A stretch of 64,000 nt of DNA from Candidatus Manganitrophus morganii (GCA_021651055.1 JAJHOH010000001.1:434001-498000); one strand, 5' to 3'; positions 27,997 through 37,453 are shown, counted from the first letter of the stretch. The notes: generated by a model from the letters alone, not told the origin. Translations and numbers: made by a program.

Positions 27997-28069
27997 TGGG
28001 GCGCTGCCCCACCGCCATGGGGGGTTGCTTGCCCAACCCTCTCAATTCGTAACTCTTAATTCCTAATTG
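27997..28069. repeat. Palindromic spacer: two GC-rich hairpins plus an AT-rich repeat
   Basis: TGGGGC/GCCCCA (27997-28011) and GGGTTG/CAACCC (28022-28039) form small hairpins, followed by AATTCGTAACTCTTAATTCC (from 28044). The last part resembles the AT-rich palindrome at 63642-63706, pointing to a dispersed intergenic repeat. Confidence 0.45.
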
Positions 28070-28085
28070 AAATATAGAGGAGAGA

Positions 28086-29099
28086 ATGAATATTCGTGAT
28101 AATGTGCTCGATCTGATCGGCGGGACCCCGCTCATTCGGCTGAAGGGGCCGTCCGAAGCGACCGGCTGCAACATCTTAGGGAAAGCGGAGTTCCTCAACC
28201 CCGGCGGGTCGATCAAAGACCGGACCGCCCTCGGCATTATTCGCCACGCGGAAAAACAGGGCCTTTTGAAAAAAGGGGGAACGATCGTCGAGGGGACCGC
28301 GGGGAATACCGGGATCGGATTGGCGATGATCGGGCGGGTCCTGGGGTATCGCACCCTGATCGTCATCCCCGAAACACAAAGCTCCGAGAAGTTCGAGGCG
28401 CTGCGGCTCTTCGGGGCCGAGCTGAAGCTGGTTCCCGAGGCCCCCTATTCGACCCCGCGGCATTTCGTCCGGATCGCCGAGCGGCTGACACAGGAGATGA
28501 ACGAAACCTCGCCCGGCGCCGCCTTCTGGGCGAGACAATTCGACAATGTCGCCAACCGCGACTTCCACGCTGCGACGACCGGCGCGGAGATTTGGGAGCA
28601 GACCGGCGGAAAGATCGACGGATTCAACTGCGCCGTCGGGACCGGGGGAACCTTGGCGGGAGTCGGTATGGCGCTGAAGGCGCGGAATCCGAAGGTGGTC
28701 ATCGCCCTTTCCGATCCGATGGGAGCCGCGCTCTACAATTATTACAAGGATGGCGAGTTGAAGTCGGAGGGGGATTCGATTGCCGAGGGGGTCGGTCAGA
28801 GCCGCGTCACCGAAAACTTGGTCGGCGCGCCGATCGACGAGGCGTATCAAATTCCCGACGACGAAGCGCTCCCCTACATTTTTAATTTATTGCGGGACGA
28901 AGGGCTCTGCGTGGGGGGCTCTTCGGGGATCAATGTCGCCGGGGCGGTTCGGCTGGCGCGCCAGTTGGGGCCGGGGCATACCATCGTGACGATTCTCGCC
29001 GACAGCGGCCTGCGGTACCAACGGAGGCTCTTTAACCCGGCCTTCCTACGGGAACAGAAGTTACCGGTTCCGGAATGGCTGGAAGCGAGTTCTCATTAA
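28086..29099 (+). CDS. Cysteine synthase A-like PLP enzyme
   Basis: 337 residues of fold-type II. The PLP lysine is in NPGGSIKDRTALGII (residues ~39-53), the substrate loop in EGTAGNTGIGLAM and the phosphate-binding loop in GTGGTLAGVGMALK. It should make cysteine from O-acetyl- or O-phosphoserine and sulfide; the longer C-terminus after ILADSGLRYQRRLFN resembles the version common in proteobacterial CysK homologues. GGAG precedes the ATG. A degraded copy of its 3' part lies downstream at 29764-29898. Confidence 0.9.
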   Translation: MNIRDNVLDLIGGTPLIRLKGPSEATGCNILGKAEFLNPGGSIKDRTALGIIRHAEKQGLLKKGGTIVEGTAGNTGIGLAMIGRVLGYRTLIVIPETQSSEKFEALRLFGAELKLVPEAPYSTPRHFVRIAERLTQEMNETSPGAAFWARQFDNVANRDFHAATTGAEIWEQTGGKIDGFNCAVGTGGTLAGVGMALKARNPKVVIALSDPMGAALYNYYKDGELKSEGDSIAEGVGQSRVTENLVGAPIDEAYQIPDDEALPYIFNLLRDEGLCVGGSSGINVAGAVRLARQLGPGHTIVTILADSGLRYQRRLFNPAFLREQKLPVPEWLEASSH

Positions 29100-29196
29100 A
29101 GTGCATCCGGTTCAAGCAATGAACTTCGTCGTTTCTACGGCCTATTCAAGTTCATCACCTCATCGCATCGATTGACATGCAATACTTACTTTTACA

Positions 29197-29205
29197 TGCT
29201 AACAT
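29197..29205 (+). promoter_or_regulatory. Extended -10 promoter of the DUF4258 pair
   Basis: TGC-TAACAT at 29197-29205 is an extended -10 box; TTGACA occurs at 29172-29177 but 22 bases away. The ATG of the DUF4258 gene (29212) is 7 bases after the box, again implying a leaderless mRNA. Confidence 0.5.
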
Positions 29206-29211
29206 ATCTCT

Positions 29212-29538
29212 ATGAGCGAAACCTTTAACCATATTCTGAGTTTAGTGGAACGCAGAGAGGTGAAGATTTCTGATCACGGTTATGACGAATTGGCCACAGA
29301 TCAGATTTTTGTGAGAGATATTATCAAGGGAATCGCACAGGCCGTTGTGGTGGAAGATTATCCTGACTATTTAAAGGGTCCATGCGTATTGGTTTTACAA
29401 AAAGATCGAGATGATCAACCGGTTCATGTCGTTTGGGGAATTCCTAAAAACACCTCCTCCCCTGCGGTTCTTGTCACGGCCTATCGACCTGATCCTTCGC
29501 AATGGACAGATGACTTTCTACGGAGAAAAAAACAATGA
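29212..29538 (+). CDS. DUF4258 domain protein (candidate toxin)
   Basis: 108 residues. Motifs [38 protein letters not shown] and PVHVVWGI match DUF4258, a small RelE/BrnT-like fold often found in toxin-antitoxin-type pairs. It overlaps the next 71-residue frame by four bases. Lower GC than its neighbours and a flanking gene relic suggest acquisition. Toxin activity is inferred from gene order only. Confidence 0.7.
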   Translation: MSETFNHILSLVERREVKISDHGYDELATDQIFVRDIIKGIAQAVVVEDYPDYLKGPCVLVLQKDRDDQPVHVVWGIPKNTSSPAVLVTAYRPDPSQWTDDFLRRKKQ

Positions 29539-29750
29539 AGAGAAGATCCCATACAAAACTGGTCCGAGAAGGCAAATACATTGCCGAGGTCGAGGTAGAA
29601 CTCATCGAGACGGATGAGGGTTGGTCGCCGTATTTGGCTCTCGAAGATGTCTACAAACTCGATGACGTTCGGGAAGCCTTACGCCGCGGCGATATTAAGG
29701 ATGCAACACGATTCGCCCGCATCTTCACTCTCACCCCCGTCGCCCCGTAA
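29535..29750 (+). CDS. Small acidic partner of the DUF4258 protein (candidate antitoxin)
   Basis: 71 residues, beginning [20 protein letters not shown] with a repeated beta-type pattern ([20 protein letters not shown]) and a helical middle ([19 protein letters not shown]). No named family recognised with certainty. The ATGA overlap with the DUF4258 gene indicates coupled translation, as in toxin-antitoxin modules. Confidence 0.6.
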   Translation: MKRRSHTKLVREGKYIAEVEVELIETDEGWSPYLALEDVYKLDDVREALRRGDIKDATRFARIFTLTPVAP

Positions 29751-29763
29751 GAATTACTTTTAT

Positions 29764-29898
29764 CGGCGCCCGATCGACGAGGCGTATCAGTTTTCGGACG
29801 AGGAGGCCCTCCCTACATTTTTAATTTGCTGCGGGACGAAGGACTCTGCGTGGAAGGCTCTTCGAGGATTAAGATCGCCGGAGAGGTTCGGTTGGAAT
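29764..29898 (+). pseudogene. Relic of a second cysteine synthase gene (3' portion)
   Basis: About 130 bases match 28829-28960 of the intact cysteine synthase gene at roughly 80-85% identity, e.g. both share CGATCGACGAGGCGTATCA and CTACATTTTTAATTT, but single-base deletions break the frame. It directly follows the DUF4258 pair. The rest of 29899-30192 shows no gene. Confidence 0.85.
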
Positions 29899-30192
29899 TA
29901 GAAAATAAATCTGTCCCCTTTAGCCCCCTTTACTTCGTTCAAACCCTCCACCGAAAACAGCCCCGCCGACAACGTGGTCCGAAGGCCTCTCGAAAATAAA
30001 TCCGCCTGATCTGACCTCCTGTTCTTATTCATTTAAAGGAATCTTAAGAATGTGCATCCTGACACAGAAAATAAAATCTCCCTCACTCAATCACACGAGG
30101 ATCATCACCCCGAAGTATTGCTCCAATCGTCTCAACCGCCTTAGAATATCTATAAATACTTCAAGATCTCATAGTGTGATAGGAGAAACCCA

Positions 30193-31026
30193 ATGAGAAC
30201 CGTGACACTTCCTTCAGGAGTACCGGTCCCCGTGCTCGGCCAGGGGACATGGGGAATGGGCGAGACGCTGGAACGGCGGCAGGAAGAAATCGCCGCGCTT
30301 CGCTTCGGCCTCGACCTCGGCCTGACCCTCATCGACACGGCGGAAATGTATGGCGAAGGGGGCGCCGAAGAGGTGGTGGGGGAAGCGATCGAAGGGCGCC
30401 GCGACGAGGTCTATCTGGTCAGCAAAGTTTATCCGTTTAATGCCAGCCGGTCTGGAACCGTCGCCGCCTGCGAGCGGAGCCTCAATCGCTTGCGGACCGA
30501 TCGTCTCGATCTCTACCTGCTTCATTGGAGAGGCGACTATCCCCTTTCGGAAACCGTCGAAGCCTTCGAAGCGCTGAAAGAGGCCGGGGCGATTCGGGAC
30601 TGGGGGGTCAGCAATTTCGATCTCCCCGATATGGAAGAGCTGGTGACCGTCCCGAACGGCGAAGAGGTTGCGACCGACCAGGTGCTTTATAATCTTTATC
30701 ACCGGGAGGTGGAGACCGCGCTCCTCCCTTGGTGTCTGAAGCGTCACATTCCGATCATGGCCTACTCCCCGATCGAGCAGGGGCGCATGCTCGACGATCC
30801 CCTCTTGAAGGAGATCGCCTCGCATCATGGAATCACCCCGGCCCAGGCGGCGCTCGCCTGGCTACTTCAAAAGCAGGAGGTGATCGTCATCGCGAAGGCG
30901 AGCAAGATCGAGCACGTTCGACAGAACCGCGAAGCGCTCGATGTCCATCTGACGATCCGAGACCTGGAAGCATTGGACCAGGCCTACCCCCCTCCCCGCA
31001 GGCCCACCCCATTGAAAGTTCATTGA
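30193..31026 (+). CDS. Aldo/keto reductase
   Basis: 277 residues, TIM-barrel family reducing aldehydes or ketones with NADPH. The catalytic tetrad is visible: Asp and Tyr in LIDTAEMYGEGGAEEV, Lys in LVSKVYPFN and His in DLYLLHWRGDYP; the coenzyme region is IAKASKIEHVRQN. Closest in style to the YeaE/DkgA-like bacterial group. AGGAG precedes the ATG. It appears to stand alone; the substrate is unknown. Confidence 0.92.
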   Translation: MRTVTLPSGVPVPVLGQGTWGMGETLERRQEEIAALRFGLDLGLTLIDTAEMYGEGGAEEVVGEAIEGRRDEVYLVSKVYPFNASRSGTVAACERSLNRLRTDRLDLYLLHWRGDYPLSETVEAFEALKEAGAIRDWGVSNFDLPDMEELVTVPNGEEVATDQVLYNLYHREVETALLPWCLKRHIPIMAYSPIEQGRMLDDPLLKEIASHHGITPAQAALAWLLQKQEVIVIAKASKIEHVRQNREALDVHLTIRDLEALDQAYPPPRRPTPLKVH

Positions 31027-31231
31027 GGGAACCCTCATTCCAACGACATGGATCTCTCCCTGCTCTTCATTCTTAATATCGGTTCCCATCATATTTGATC
31101 TTTTCATGAAATGTTTGACAACGGATCAAGTTTCGGCGTATACCTAAAAAACAGCCGCAAGAAAAGCCTTTAAGGCGTCTACCTGTTTGGCATCAAACGA
31201 ACCTGGGCGGATAAAAGCGGGAGAACGGCAG

Positions 31232-32146
31232 ATGAATCCACCCCTTCAAGGCAAAGTGGCGTTGGTCTCAGGGGCGACGCGCGGCGCAGGGCGCGGCATC
31301 GCGGTCGAGCTCGGCGCGGCGGGCGCCACGGTCTATTGCACCGGCCGCACCACACGGGCGCAGCGCTCCGAATACAACCGCCCCGAAACGATCGAAGAGA
31401 CGGCCGAGATGGTCCAGCAAGCCGGCGGCGGGGGGATCGCCCTGCAGGTCGATCATTTGGACCCGGCGCAAGTGCAAGCGCTGGTGGCGCGGATCGAGCG
31501 GGAGCAGGGGCGCCTCGATCTTCTGGTCAACGATGTCTGGGGGGCCGACTTCCTGGCCGAGTGGAACGTGCCGGTGTGGGAGCATTCTCTCGAAAAGGGC
31601 TTGCGCCTGCTGCGGCTCGCCATCGACACCCACATCATCACCAGTCACTTCGCCCTCCCCCTCTTGATCAAACATCCGGGCGGGCTGCTCGTCGAGATGA
31701 CCGACGGCACGGCCGAATACAACAATGCAAACTACCGTCTGTCGCTCTTCTACGATCTCGCCAAAACTTCGGTCATTCGAATGGCCTGGGCGCAGGCGAA
31801 AGAGCTTTCGCCCCATCAATGCACCGCCGTCGCCCTGACCCCCGGCTGGCTGCGCTCCGAGATGATGCTCGATATCTACGGTGTCACCGAAGCCAACTGG
31901 CGGGATGCCACCGCGAAGCAGCCCCACTTCGTGATCAGCGAAACGCCCCGTTACACCGGCCGCGCCGTGGCCCATCTCGCCGCCGATCCCAAGGTATCGC
32001 GCTGGAACGGCCAATCTCTTTCGAGCGGCCAGCTCGCGAAAGTATATGGCTTTACCGATCTCGACGGCTCCCAGCCCGATGCCTGGCGCTACCTTGTTGA
32101 GGTCCAGGATCCCGGCAAACCGGCCGACGCGACCGGGTACAGGTAA
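31232..32146 (+). CDS. Short-chain dehydrogenase/reductase
   Basis: 304 residues from the ATG at 31232 (GGGAG upstream); a TTG at 31187 would add 15 residues. The NAD(P) motif is VSGATRGAGRGIAVELG (a TGxxxGxG variant with Ser for Thr) and the catalytic YxxxK is FYDLAKTSV; the conserved Asn and Asp sit in VNDVWGADFL. Substrate unknown. It begins a run of three short accessory genes with a somewhat different style (Ala/Arg-rich). Confidence 0.88.
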   Translation: MNPPLQGKVALVSGATRGAGRGIAVELGAAGATVYCTGRTTRAQRSEYNRPETIEETAEMVQQAGGGGIALQVDHLDPAQVQALVARIEREQGRLDLLVNDVWGADFLAEWNVPVWEHSLEKGLRLLRLAIDTHIITSHFALPLLIKHPGGLLVEMTDGTAEYNNANYRLSLFYDLAKTSVIRMAWAQAKELSPHQCTAVALTPGWLRSEMMLDIYGVTEANWRDATAKQPHFVISETPRYTGRAVAHLAADPKVSRWNGQSLSSGQLAKVYGFTDLDGSQPDAWRYLVEVQDPGKPADATGYR

Positions 32147-32179
32147 CCGACCCACAAATCGCTGCAGAGGAGTTCTCCT

Positions 32180-32995
32180 ATGCCCGACGTTTACGCCACG
32201 ATTACCAAGGCCGATCCAGCGGTCCAGGAGCGTCTCGCCGATGTCATCGAGCTTCGCTTTGCCGATCCCCGCCAGCAGGCGATGTTACGGTCGTATCTCT
32301 CCGAAATCGAATTCCCCCCCGAGGCGCACGTCCTTGAAATCGGATGCGGCACCGGCGCGATAACGCGCACGCTCGCGCAGTGGCCGGCCGTCGCTCAAGC
32401 AACCGGCATCGATCCCTCGTCTGTCTTCATTGCGCGGGCGCGGGCACTCGCTCAGAACATTTCGAATGCCTCCTTTGAGGAAGGAGACGGCCGCTCCCTG
32501 CCCTTTGATGCAGCGGCTTTCGATCTGGTTGTTTTGCATACCACACTTTGTCATGTTCCGCAGCCGGAACGCGTCCTCGCGGAAGCCTGGCGTGTCCTGC
32601 GGCCGCGCGGCTGGATCGCGGTCTTCGATGGCGACTACGCCACTGCCACGGTCGCGACCGGAGACTTTGATCCGTTGCAGGTGTGTGTCGAAGCGTTCCG
32701 GCAGAATTTTGTGAACGATCCCTGGCTTGTGCGCCGTCTGCCGCAGTTCCTCAAAGCCGGGGGGTTCGAAGTCATGCCGATGCGCAGTCACGGTTATGTC
32801 GAAGCGCCGGAAAGTGGCTACATGCTGACCTGGATTGACCGGGGAGCCGACGTGCTTGTGCAGACCGGCCGCGTCGACAAGGCGCACGCGAAGGCGCTGA
32901 AAGCGGAAGCCCGGCGAAGAAGCGCGACGCAGACCTGGTTCGGGCAGATCGCTTTTGCCAGTATTCTGGGTCGAAAGCCCGCATCACCCCGGTAA
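32180..32995 (+). CDS. SAM-dependent methyltransferase (class I, UbiE-like)
   Basis: 271 residues. Motif I is VLEIGCGTGAITRTL (residues ~52-66), followed by ATGIDPSSVFIARARAL, and DGRSLPFDAAAFDLVVLHTT is the post-I/motif II region of Methyltransf_11/25. The acceptor is unknown. GAGGAG precedes the ATG. It is 33 bases after the SDR gene on the same strand and may be co-transcribed. Confidence 0.88.
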   Translation: MPDVYATITKADPAVQERLADVIELRFADPRQQAMLRSYLSEIEFPPEAHVLEIGCGTGAITRTLAQWPAVAQATGIDPSSVFIARARALAQNISNASFEEGDGRSLPFDAAAFDLVVLHTTLCHVPQPERVLAEAWRVLRPRGWIAVFDGDYATATVATGDFDPLQVCVEAFRQNFVNDPWLVRRLPQFLKAGGFEVMPMRSHGYVEAPESGYMLTWIDRGADVLVQTGRVDKAHAKALKAEARRRSATQTWFGQIAFASILGRKPASPR

Positions 32996-33050
32996 CACAG
33001 CCGTTCGACATCGCCGGACCAAGCGATGTCCGTTGTGGGAGATTTACCTG

Positions 33051-33524
33051 ATGGCCGCCGCCTCTACACGCATTCATCGTCACCTGAACGCTTCTCGCGC
33101 AGACGTCTATCGCGCCCTTCTCGACGCGCGAGCGGTCGCGACATGGATGGTGCCAGACGGCATGACCAGCCGCGTGCACACATTCGACGCGTGCGAAGGG
33201 GGCTTATTTAGAATTTCGCTCACATATGACGCGCCGACCGGGACCGGCAAGACGACCGCCCACACCGACACCTACCACGGCCGCTTCGTCAAACTGGTTC
33301 CCAATGAACAGGTCATTGAAGTGCTGGAGTTCGAGACGGATGACGCCGCGATGCGCGGCGAGATGACGGTTACCTTCACCCTCACCGACGCGGACGGCGG
33401 CGCCGATCTGCTCGCCGTCCATGACAACCTGCCGCCCGGCCTCTCGCCGGCCGACAATGAAATCGGCTGGCGGATGGCGCTCGACAAACTCGCGGCATTC
33501 GTCGAGGCGGACCGGAACAAGTAA
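33051..33524 (+). CDS. SRPBCC / AHSA1-like ligand-binding protein
   Basis: 157 residues starting at ATG 33051 with GGGAG upstream; the frame is open back to 32955 inside the previous gene but without signals. STRIHRHLNASRADVYRALLD, WMVPDGMTSRVHTFD and the end GWRMALDKLAAFVE are typical of the AHSA1 (activator of Hsp90 ATPase homologue 1-like) START-superfamily fold. Such proteins bind hydrophobic ligands; function unknown. Confidence 0.85.
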   Translation: MAAASTRIHRHLNASRADVYRALLDARAVATWMVPDGMTSRVHTFDACEGGLFRISLTYDAPTGTGKTTAHTDTYHGRFVKLVPNEQVIEVLEFETDDAAMRGEMTVTFTLTDADGGADLLAVHDNLPPGLSPADNEIGWRMALDKLAAFVEADRNK

Positions 33525-33578
33525 GGCCGATGATCAAGATGAAACAAGCGATCGGCCGAGACCCGCCTCTCTATGACT

Positions 33579-34409
33579 TCACAGTGACCGCCTCGTCAGA
33601 AAAAAATCTCTCGCCGCCCACGCCAGTATAATCGGCCGCCTTCGGATTGCACCCATACAGTAGGGAAGCCACGCGTGCCCATAAGGAATATAAATCCGGA
33701 CAGGAACCCCCATCGGCTCCGCAACCTCTTTCGCCCGCAGCGGCAAACCCCACAACTGCTCCAACCGGCAGGGAGTTCCCGACTTTTGAAGCCGCGCCAA
33801 CGCGGCCCGGGCCAACACCGGATCGTGTGTGGCGACCGCCACCTCGCTAGCCCGGCCGGCCAACCGATCGATCAGATCCAAAAAGCGCCCCTTCGGATCG
33901 ATCGCCTCTCTGATCGGATCGGGCCACTCCCCTTTCACCACCCGCACCGGGACCCTGAAAGCGATCGCCCGCTCGGCGTCGAAACAACTCCGACGCCATC
34001 GGGAAGGAAGGGTGCAACCGATGTTCGGATAAAACTGAACGGCCCTTTCAAGCAGCCGAAAAGTCGGCGTGGCGGTATGAAAATCTTGCGCATCAAAATG
34101 GATTCGGGCTCCCCGCTCGGCGGCCGGATCCATAAGCCGCTTCAATAATTCAAAGTCATATCGGAGCGAAGGGGCTTTGATCGAGAGATGGGCGTCCAAA
34201 TTTTCGCAGGCGATGGTCTGCAACGCCGTTTGATAATTTGAGAGAACCTCTTCCGGCGTATCCCCCGGCCCGTCCCAGGGGCAGAGGATACTCCCCCACC
34301 CGCGGGCGGATATCCGGCGGCAAAGACGGAGGGCATCGGTGAGATGCGGACCGGCGATGTAATTTTCGGCCAGACGCCGCACCATCCATTCTTTTATTTG
34401 GATCAACAA
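33579..34409 (-). CDS. Proline dehydrogenase-like flavoprotein
   Basis: 276 residues. RVVKGEWPDP, VAVATHDPVLARAAL and the C-terminal VRIYIPYGHAWLPY match the FAD-binding barrel of proline dehydrogenases (residues ~160-255), although the protein is shorter at the N-terminus than canonical PutA/ProDH, and proline use is not certain. The assigned start is a TTG at 34409; an ATG nine codons in is an alternative. It follows the CelD-like gene by 16 bases on the same strand. Confidence 0.72.
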   Translation of the reverse strand: MLIQIKEWMVRRLAENYIAGPHLTDALRLCRRISARGWGSILCPWDGPGDTPEEVLSNYQTALQTIACENLDAHLSIKAPSLRYDFELLKRLMDPAAERGARIHFDAQDFHTATPTFRLLERAVQFYPNIGCTLPSRWRRSCFDAERAIAFRVPVRVVKGEWPDPIREAIDPKGRFLDLIDRLAGRASEVAVATHDPVLARAALARLQKSGTPCRLEQLWGLPLRAKEVAEPMGVPVRIYIPYGHAWLPYCMGAIRRRPIILAWAARDFFLTRRSL

Positions 34410-34425
34410 TTCCGAGCCTGCCTTC

Positions 34426-35496
34426 TTATTTGAAGCGCCGCATGACCTTGCCGGCCGCTTGGTAAGAGAGATCGAGCCCCAGGCCGAACAAGCCTTTTAG
34501 GGAATAGGGGTAGAGCCGGGTCGAGACATAAGAGTGGGCCTGGTCGGTCCAGATCCGCAGCCAAGGTTCATCGATTCCCAAGAACTCATATCCTTCGAGC
34601 CCCTGCTCGAAGGCATAACGGATCATCTCATGCATCAGAAGCGCCCCGGGGGAACACCGGGCCCATACTTCATCATAGCCGGTCTTTAAGACCCAGAGCC
34701 GATCCGCATATTCAATCGCCAGCATAGAAGCGATCGCCTTTTCATCCATCCTGAAAAAACCAAGCCGAAGAAGTCCGAGGCGCGCCGCAGCCTGAGCGTA
34801 GAGATAAAAAAACCGTTTCAGCGGCTCGTTTAACCGCAGCGCCGTTCCATGTTGTCCTTTCCAGCCGGCCGTCTCCACAACAAGGAGCTCTTCAAGATAA
34901 CGATCGACGTTTTCGGCATCGGGAGAGACCATCTCAAACTGCACCTTTCCCTCGGCCTCCGCCCGCCTTTTCGCCCTCCGGAAACAGGCGCGGCGGGAAG
35001 AAGAAAGGGCCGACTCGAATTCGGACCATCCCCCTTTACAAGAGAGCCAGAGCGACGCCTCCGTTTCCTTGACCGTCGAATAGGCATGCCGCTCGCTGCG
35101 CTCGCGCAATCGGCGGATTTCTTCAGCGGAGGAGGAGACCCTTCGCAGGCGCAGCGGCCGCTTCAGAGCGACGATGCCGTCCACCAGTTCTTCCAGCGCG
35201 GCCGGGTCTTCATAAATAAACCCGCCCGGCTCAAACAAAAAAGAACAACCCAATAGTTCGAGCCGTTCGATTCCCTTCTGTCGAACAGAGACCAAGGGGG
35301 CCGCCGCGGTGGTCTTCCCTTTTGAACGGACGACGACGATGGAGAGTTGCTGCGGCGGGCAAAAGGCCTCGGCACAAGCGACAAACCACTCGTGACGAAG
35401 CAGCGGATTTCCAAACGGCTCTGCAATCTTGTTCCAAGACGTCGCAAGAATGCGGAGATCCTCTAGACGGTCGATGATTTCAACCACGATGCCCAT
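34426..35496 (-). CDS. CelD/BcsL-like GNAT-fold acyltransferase
   Basis: 356 residues. LATSWNKIAEPFGNPLLRHEW, SKGKTTAAAPLVSVRQKG, FRRAKRRAEAEGKVQFEMVS and GALLMHEMIRYAFEQGLEGY match the FemAB-like double GNAT domain (GNAT_acetyltr_6), often tied to polysaccharide or envelope modification. No signal peptide. It is paired with the proline-dehydrogenase-like gene. The 278 bases upstream (35497-35774) hold no recognisable gene. Confidence 0.8.
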   Translation of the reverse strand: MGIVVEIIDRLEDLRILATSWNKIAEPFGNPLLRHEWFVACAEAFCPPQQLSIVVVRSKGKTTAAAPLVSVRQKGIERLELLGCSFLFEPGGFIYEDPAALEELVDGIVALKRPLRLRRVSSSAEEIRRLRERSERHAYSTVKETEASLWLSCKGGWSEFESALSSSRRACFRRAKRRAEAEGKVQFEMVSPDAENVDRYLEELLVVETAGWKGQHGTALRLNEPLKRFFYLYAQAAARLGLLRLGFFRMDEKAIASMLAIEYADRLWVLKTGYDEVWARCSPGALLMHEMIRYAFEQGLEGYEFLGIDEPWLRIWTDQAHSYVSTRLYPYSLKGLFGLGLDLSYQAAGKVMRRFK

Positions 35497-35774
35497 CCAT
35501 CAGTAAATGTGATCGAGAGGTTCGCATCCTGGTAGAAACGTGAGATGGAAAACCCTCCTACGATCTTGTGTTAATTTATCGTAAAGAGATCTCCGGATAC
35601 TGTAATAGGTGATACATGATCGATAAAAAAATAAGATTCTTCGTTGAACGGATTTGAGAACGGACCCGAAAGAGAGGAGAGTTTAGGAATGTTCCTACAA
35701 AGGAGGGATGAAACGCACGATAAACGGGCCGATCACAGACGAAAAGAGGGATCGCTTCGGATGGCGCGAAGCCG

Positions 35775-36464
35775 TTACGCCGCCCGGCGCGCCTCATTCA
35801 CCAGCTGATGCGCCATCCGTGTCGGCTCCGGCAAACGATAGCGGAGTTGGGAGGAGAGGACGATCTCCACCGCCCGGTCGAGCGTCATCCGGTGACCGGG
35901 AGAGATAAAAACCGGCGACACCCCATCGCGCGTCCGGAGGACCGCGCCGATCGTTTCGCCGCGATCGATCAAGGGAGCCCCATCCCCTCGCAATGGCCCC
36001 GGCTCGCGATGGGTGCCGATCAGCCGCGTCTTGCCGCAGCCGATGGAGGGAAGATCGACGAGCAGACCGAGATGAGAGGCAATGCCGATCCGCCTCGGGT
36101 GGGCGATCCCCTGGCCGTCGGCCATCAAACAATCGGGGCGGATCTGCAGTTTCTCCCACGCTTTTAAAACGACAGGAATTTCTCGGAAGGAAAGCAGACC
36201 GGGGACATATGGAAAGTCGACCTCCAGCGAAGCGGTCGCGACCTCCAGGATCGGGAATCCCTTCGGCTGCGGATGTTGAAGATCGAGGACGACCACAGCG
36301 GCGAAGAGCCGATTCGACCCGAACGCGTTGGAAACGTCGACCCCGGCGATCGTTCGGATCACCGCCGGGGCCTGATCTAAGATAAGTTGTCTGCGGAGCC
36401 GGTTCTGGATCTCGATCGCTTCGAGGGGGGTCACATCCCATCGATGAAGATCGAGAAAGTTCAT
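35775..36464 (-). CDS. nfi: Deoxyinosine 3'-endonuclease (endonuclease V)
   Basis: 229 residues, full length. Active-site and fold motifs are present: [11 protein letters not shown] (catalytic Asp), [14 protein letters not shown] (the YxPGxLxFRE wedge motif) and [15 protein letters not shown] (second Asp). It nicks DNA next to deaminated adenine. Unusually it is the last gene of the carbon-fixation operon: its ATG overlaps the sucD stop (ATGA). Confidence 0.95.
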   Translation of the reverse strand: MNFLDLHRWDVTPLEAIEIQNRLRRQLILDQAPAVIRTIAGVDVSNAFGSNRLFAAVVVLDLQHPQPKGFPILEVATASLEVDFPYVPGLLSFREIPVVLKAWEKLQIRPDCLMADGQGIAHPRRIGIASHLGLLVDLPSIGCGKTRLIGTHREPGPLRGDGAPLIDRGETIGAVLRTRDGVSPVFISPGHRMTLDRAVEIVLSSQLRYRLPEPTRMAHQLVNEARRAA

Positions 36465-37453
36465 TTTTTTGCCTTGCCCTTCGGCTTGGATTTGGACTTC
36501 GCCTTGGCCTTCGGCACGCTCTTCAGCTTCGGCTTTGCTTTGGCCTTCTTCAGCGCCGCCGCAGGGCGCCGGGCGCCCCCTTTTTTCTTCAGCAGTTTCT
36601 CGATCGCCTCTCCGATCAGCGCCGGATTTTTCACGACCGTGACGCCGGCCGCTTCGAGGGCCGACATCTTGTCGTCCGCCGTCCCCTTGCCGCCGGCGAT
36701 GATGGCGCCCGCATGGCCCATTCGCCGTCCCGGAGGGGCGGTGATCCCGGCGATGAAAGCGACGACCGGCTTGGTCACGTTCCGCTTGATGTAATCGGCC
36801 GCCCGCTCTTCGGCGTCGCCGCCGATCTCTCCGATCATCACGATCGCCTCGGTCTGCCGGTCTTTCTCGAACATCCCGAGGACATCGACAAAGTGGGTTC
36901 CGTTCACCGGGTCGCCGCCGATGCCGACGCAGGTCGACTGTCCCAATCCCCGCTGCGTCAGCTGCCAGACCGCCTCATAAGTAAGGGTCCCGCTGCGTGA
37001 GACGACGCCGACATTTCCTTTTTTATGAATGAAGCCGGGCATGATCCCGATCTTCGCCTCTTCCGGCGTGATGACGCCGGGACAGTTCGGCCCGATCAGA
37101 CGGACCGGCTTGTCGGCGAGGAACCGCTTCACCTTCATCATGTCCAGCACCGGGATTCCCTCGGTAATGCAGATGATCAACGGAACGCCGGCCTGCGCCG
37201 ACTCCATGATGGCGTCGGCCGCGAACGGGGGGGGAACGAAGATCAGCGACACATCGGCACCGGTCTTCTCCACCGCCGCTTCGACCGTATCGAACACCGG
37301 AATCCCCTCGAAATCGGTCCCCCCCTTGCCCGGGGTGACCCCTGCGACCACCTTCGTTCCATAGGCTTTGCAGGCCGAGGCATGGAAGGAGCCCTCCTTC
37401 CCTGTGATCCCCTGCACCAAGATCCGCGAGTTCTTATTCACCAGAATGCTCAT
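36461..37453 (-). CDS. sucD: Succinyl-CoA ligase subunit alpha, with Lys-rich C-terminal tail
   Basis: 330 residues; the canonical enzyme ends near residue 290. CoA-binding Rossmann motif [27 protein letters not shown] and the phosphohistidine loop [16 protein letters not shown] are intact, so it should form or split succinyl-CoA with SucC. In the reductive TCA cycle it activates succinate. After EKLLKKKGG comes a tail of about 40 residues made almost only of Lys, Ala, Pro and Ser, resembling a histone H1 tail; its role is unknown. Confidence 0.95.
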   Translation of the reverse strand: MSILVNKNSRILVQGITGKEGSFHASACKAYGTKVVAGVTPGKGGTDFEGIPVFDTVEAAVEKTGADVSLIFVPPPFAADAIMESAQAGVPLIICITEGIPVLDMMKVKRFLADKPVRLIGPNCPGVITPEEAKIGIMPGFIHKKGNVGVVSRSGTLTYEAVWQLTQRGLGQSTCVGIGGDPVNGTHFVDVLGMFEKDRQTEAIVMIGEIGGDAEERAADYIKRNVTKPVVAFIAGITAPPGRRMGHAGAIIAGGKGTADDKMSALEAAGVTVVKNPALIGEAIEKLLKKKGGARRPAAALKKAKAKPKLKSVPKAKAKSKSKPKGKAKK

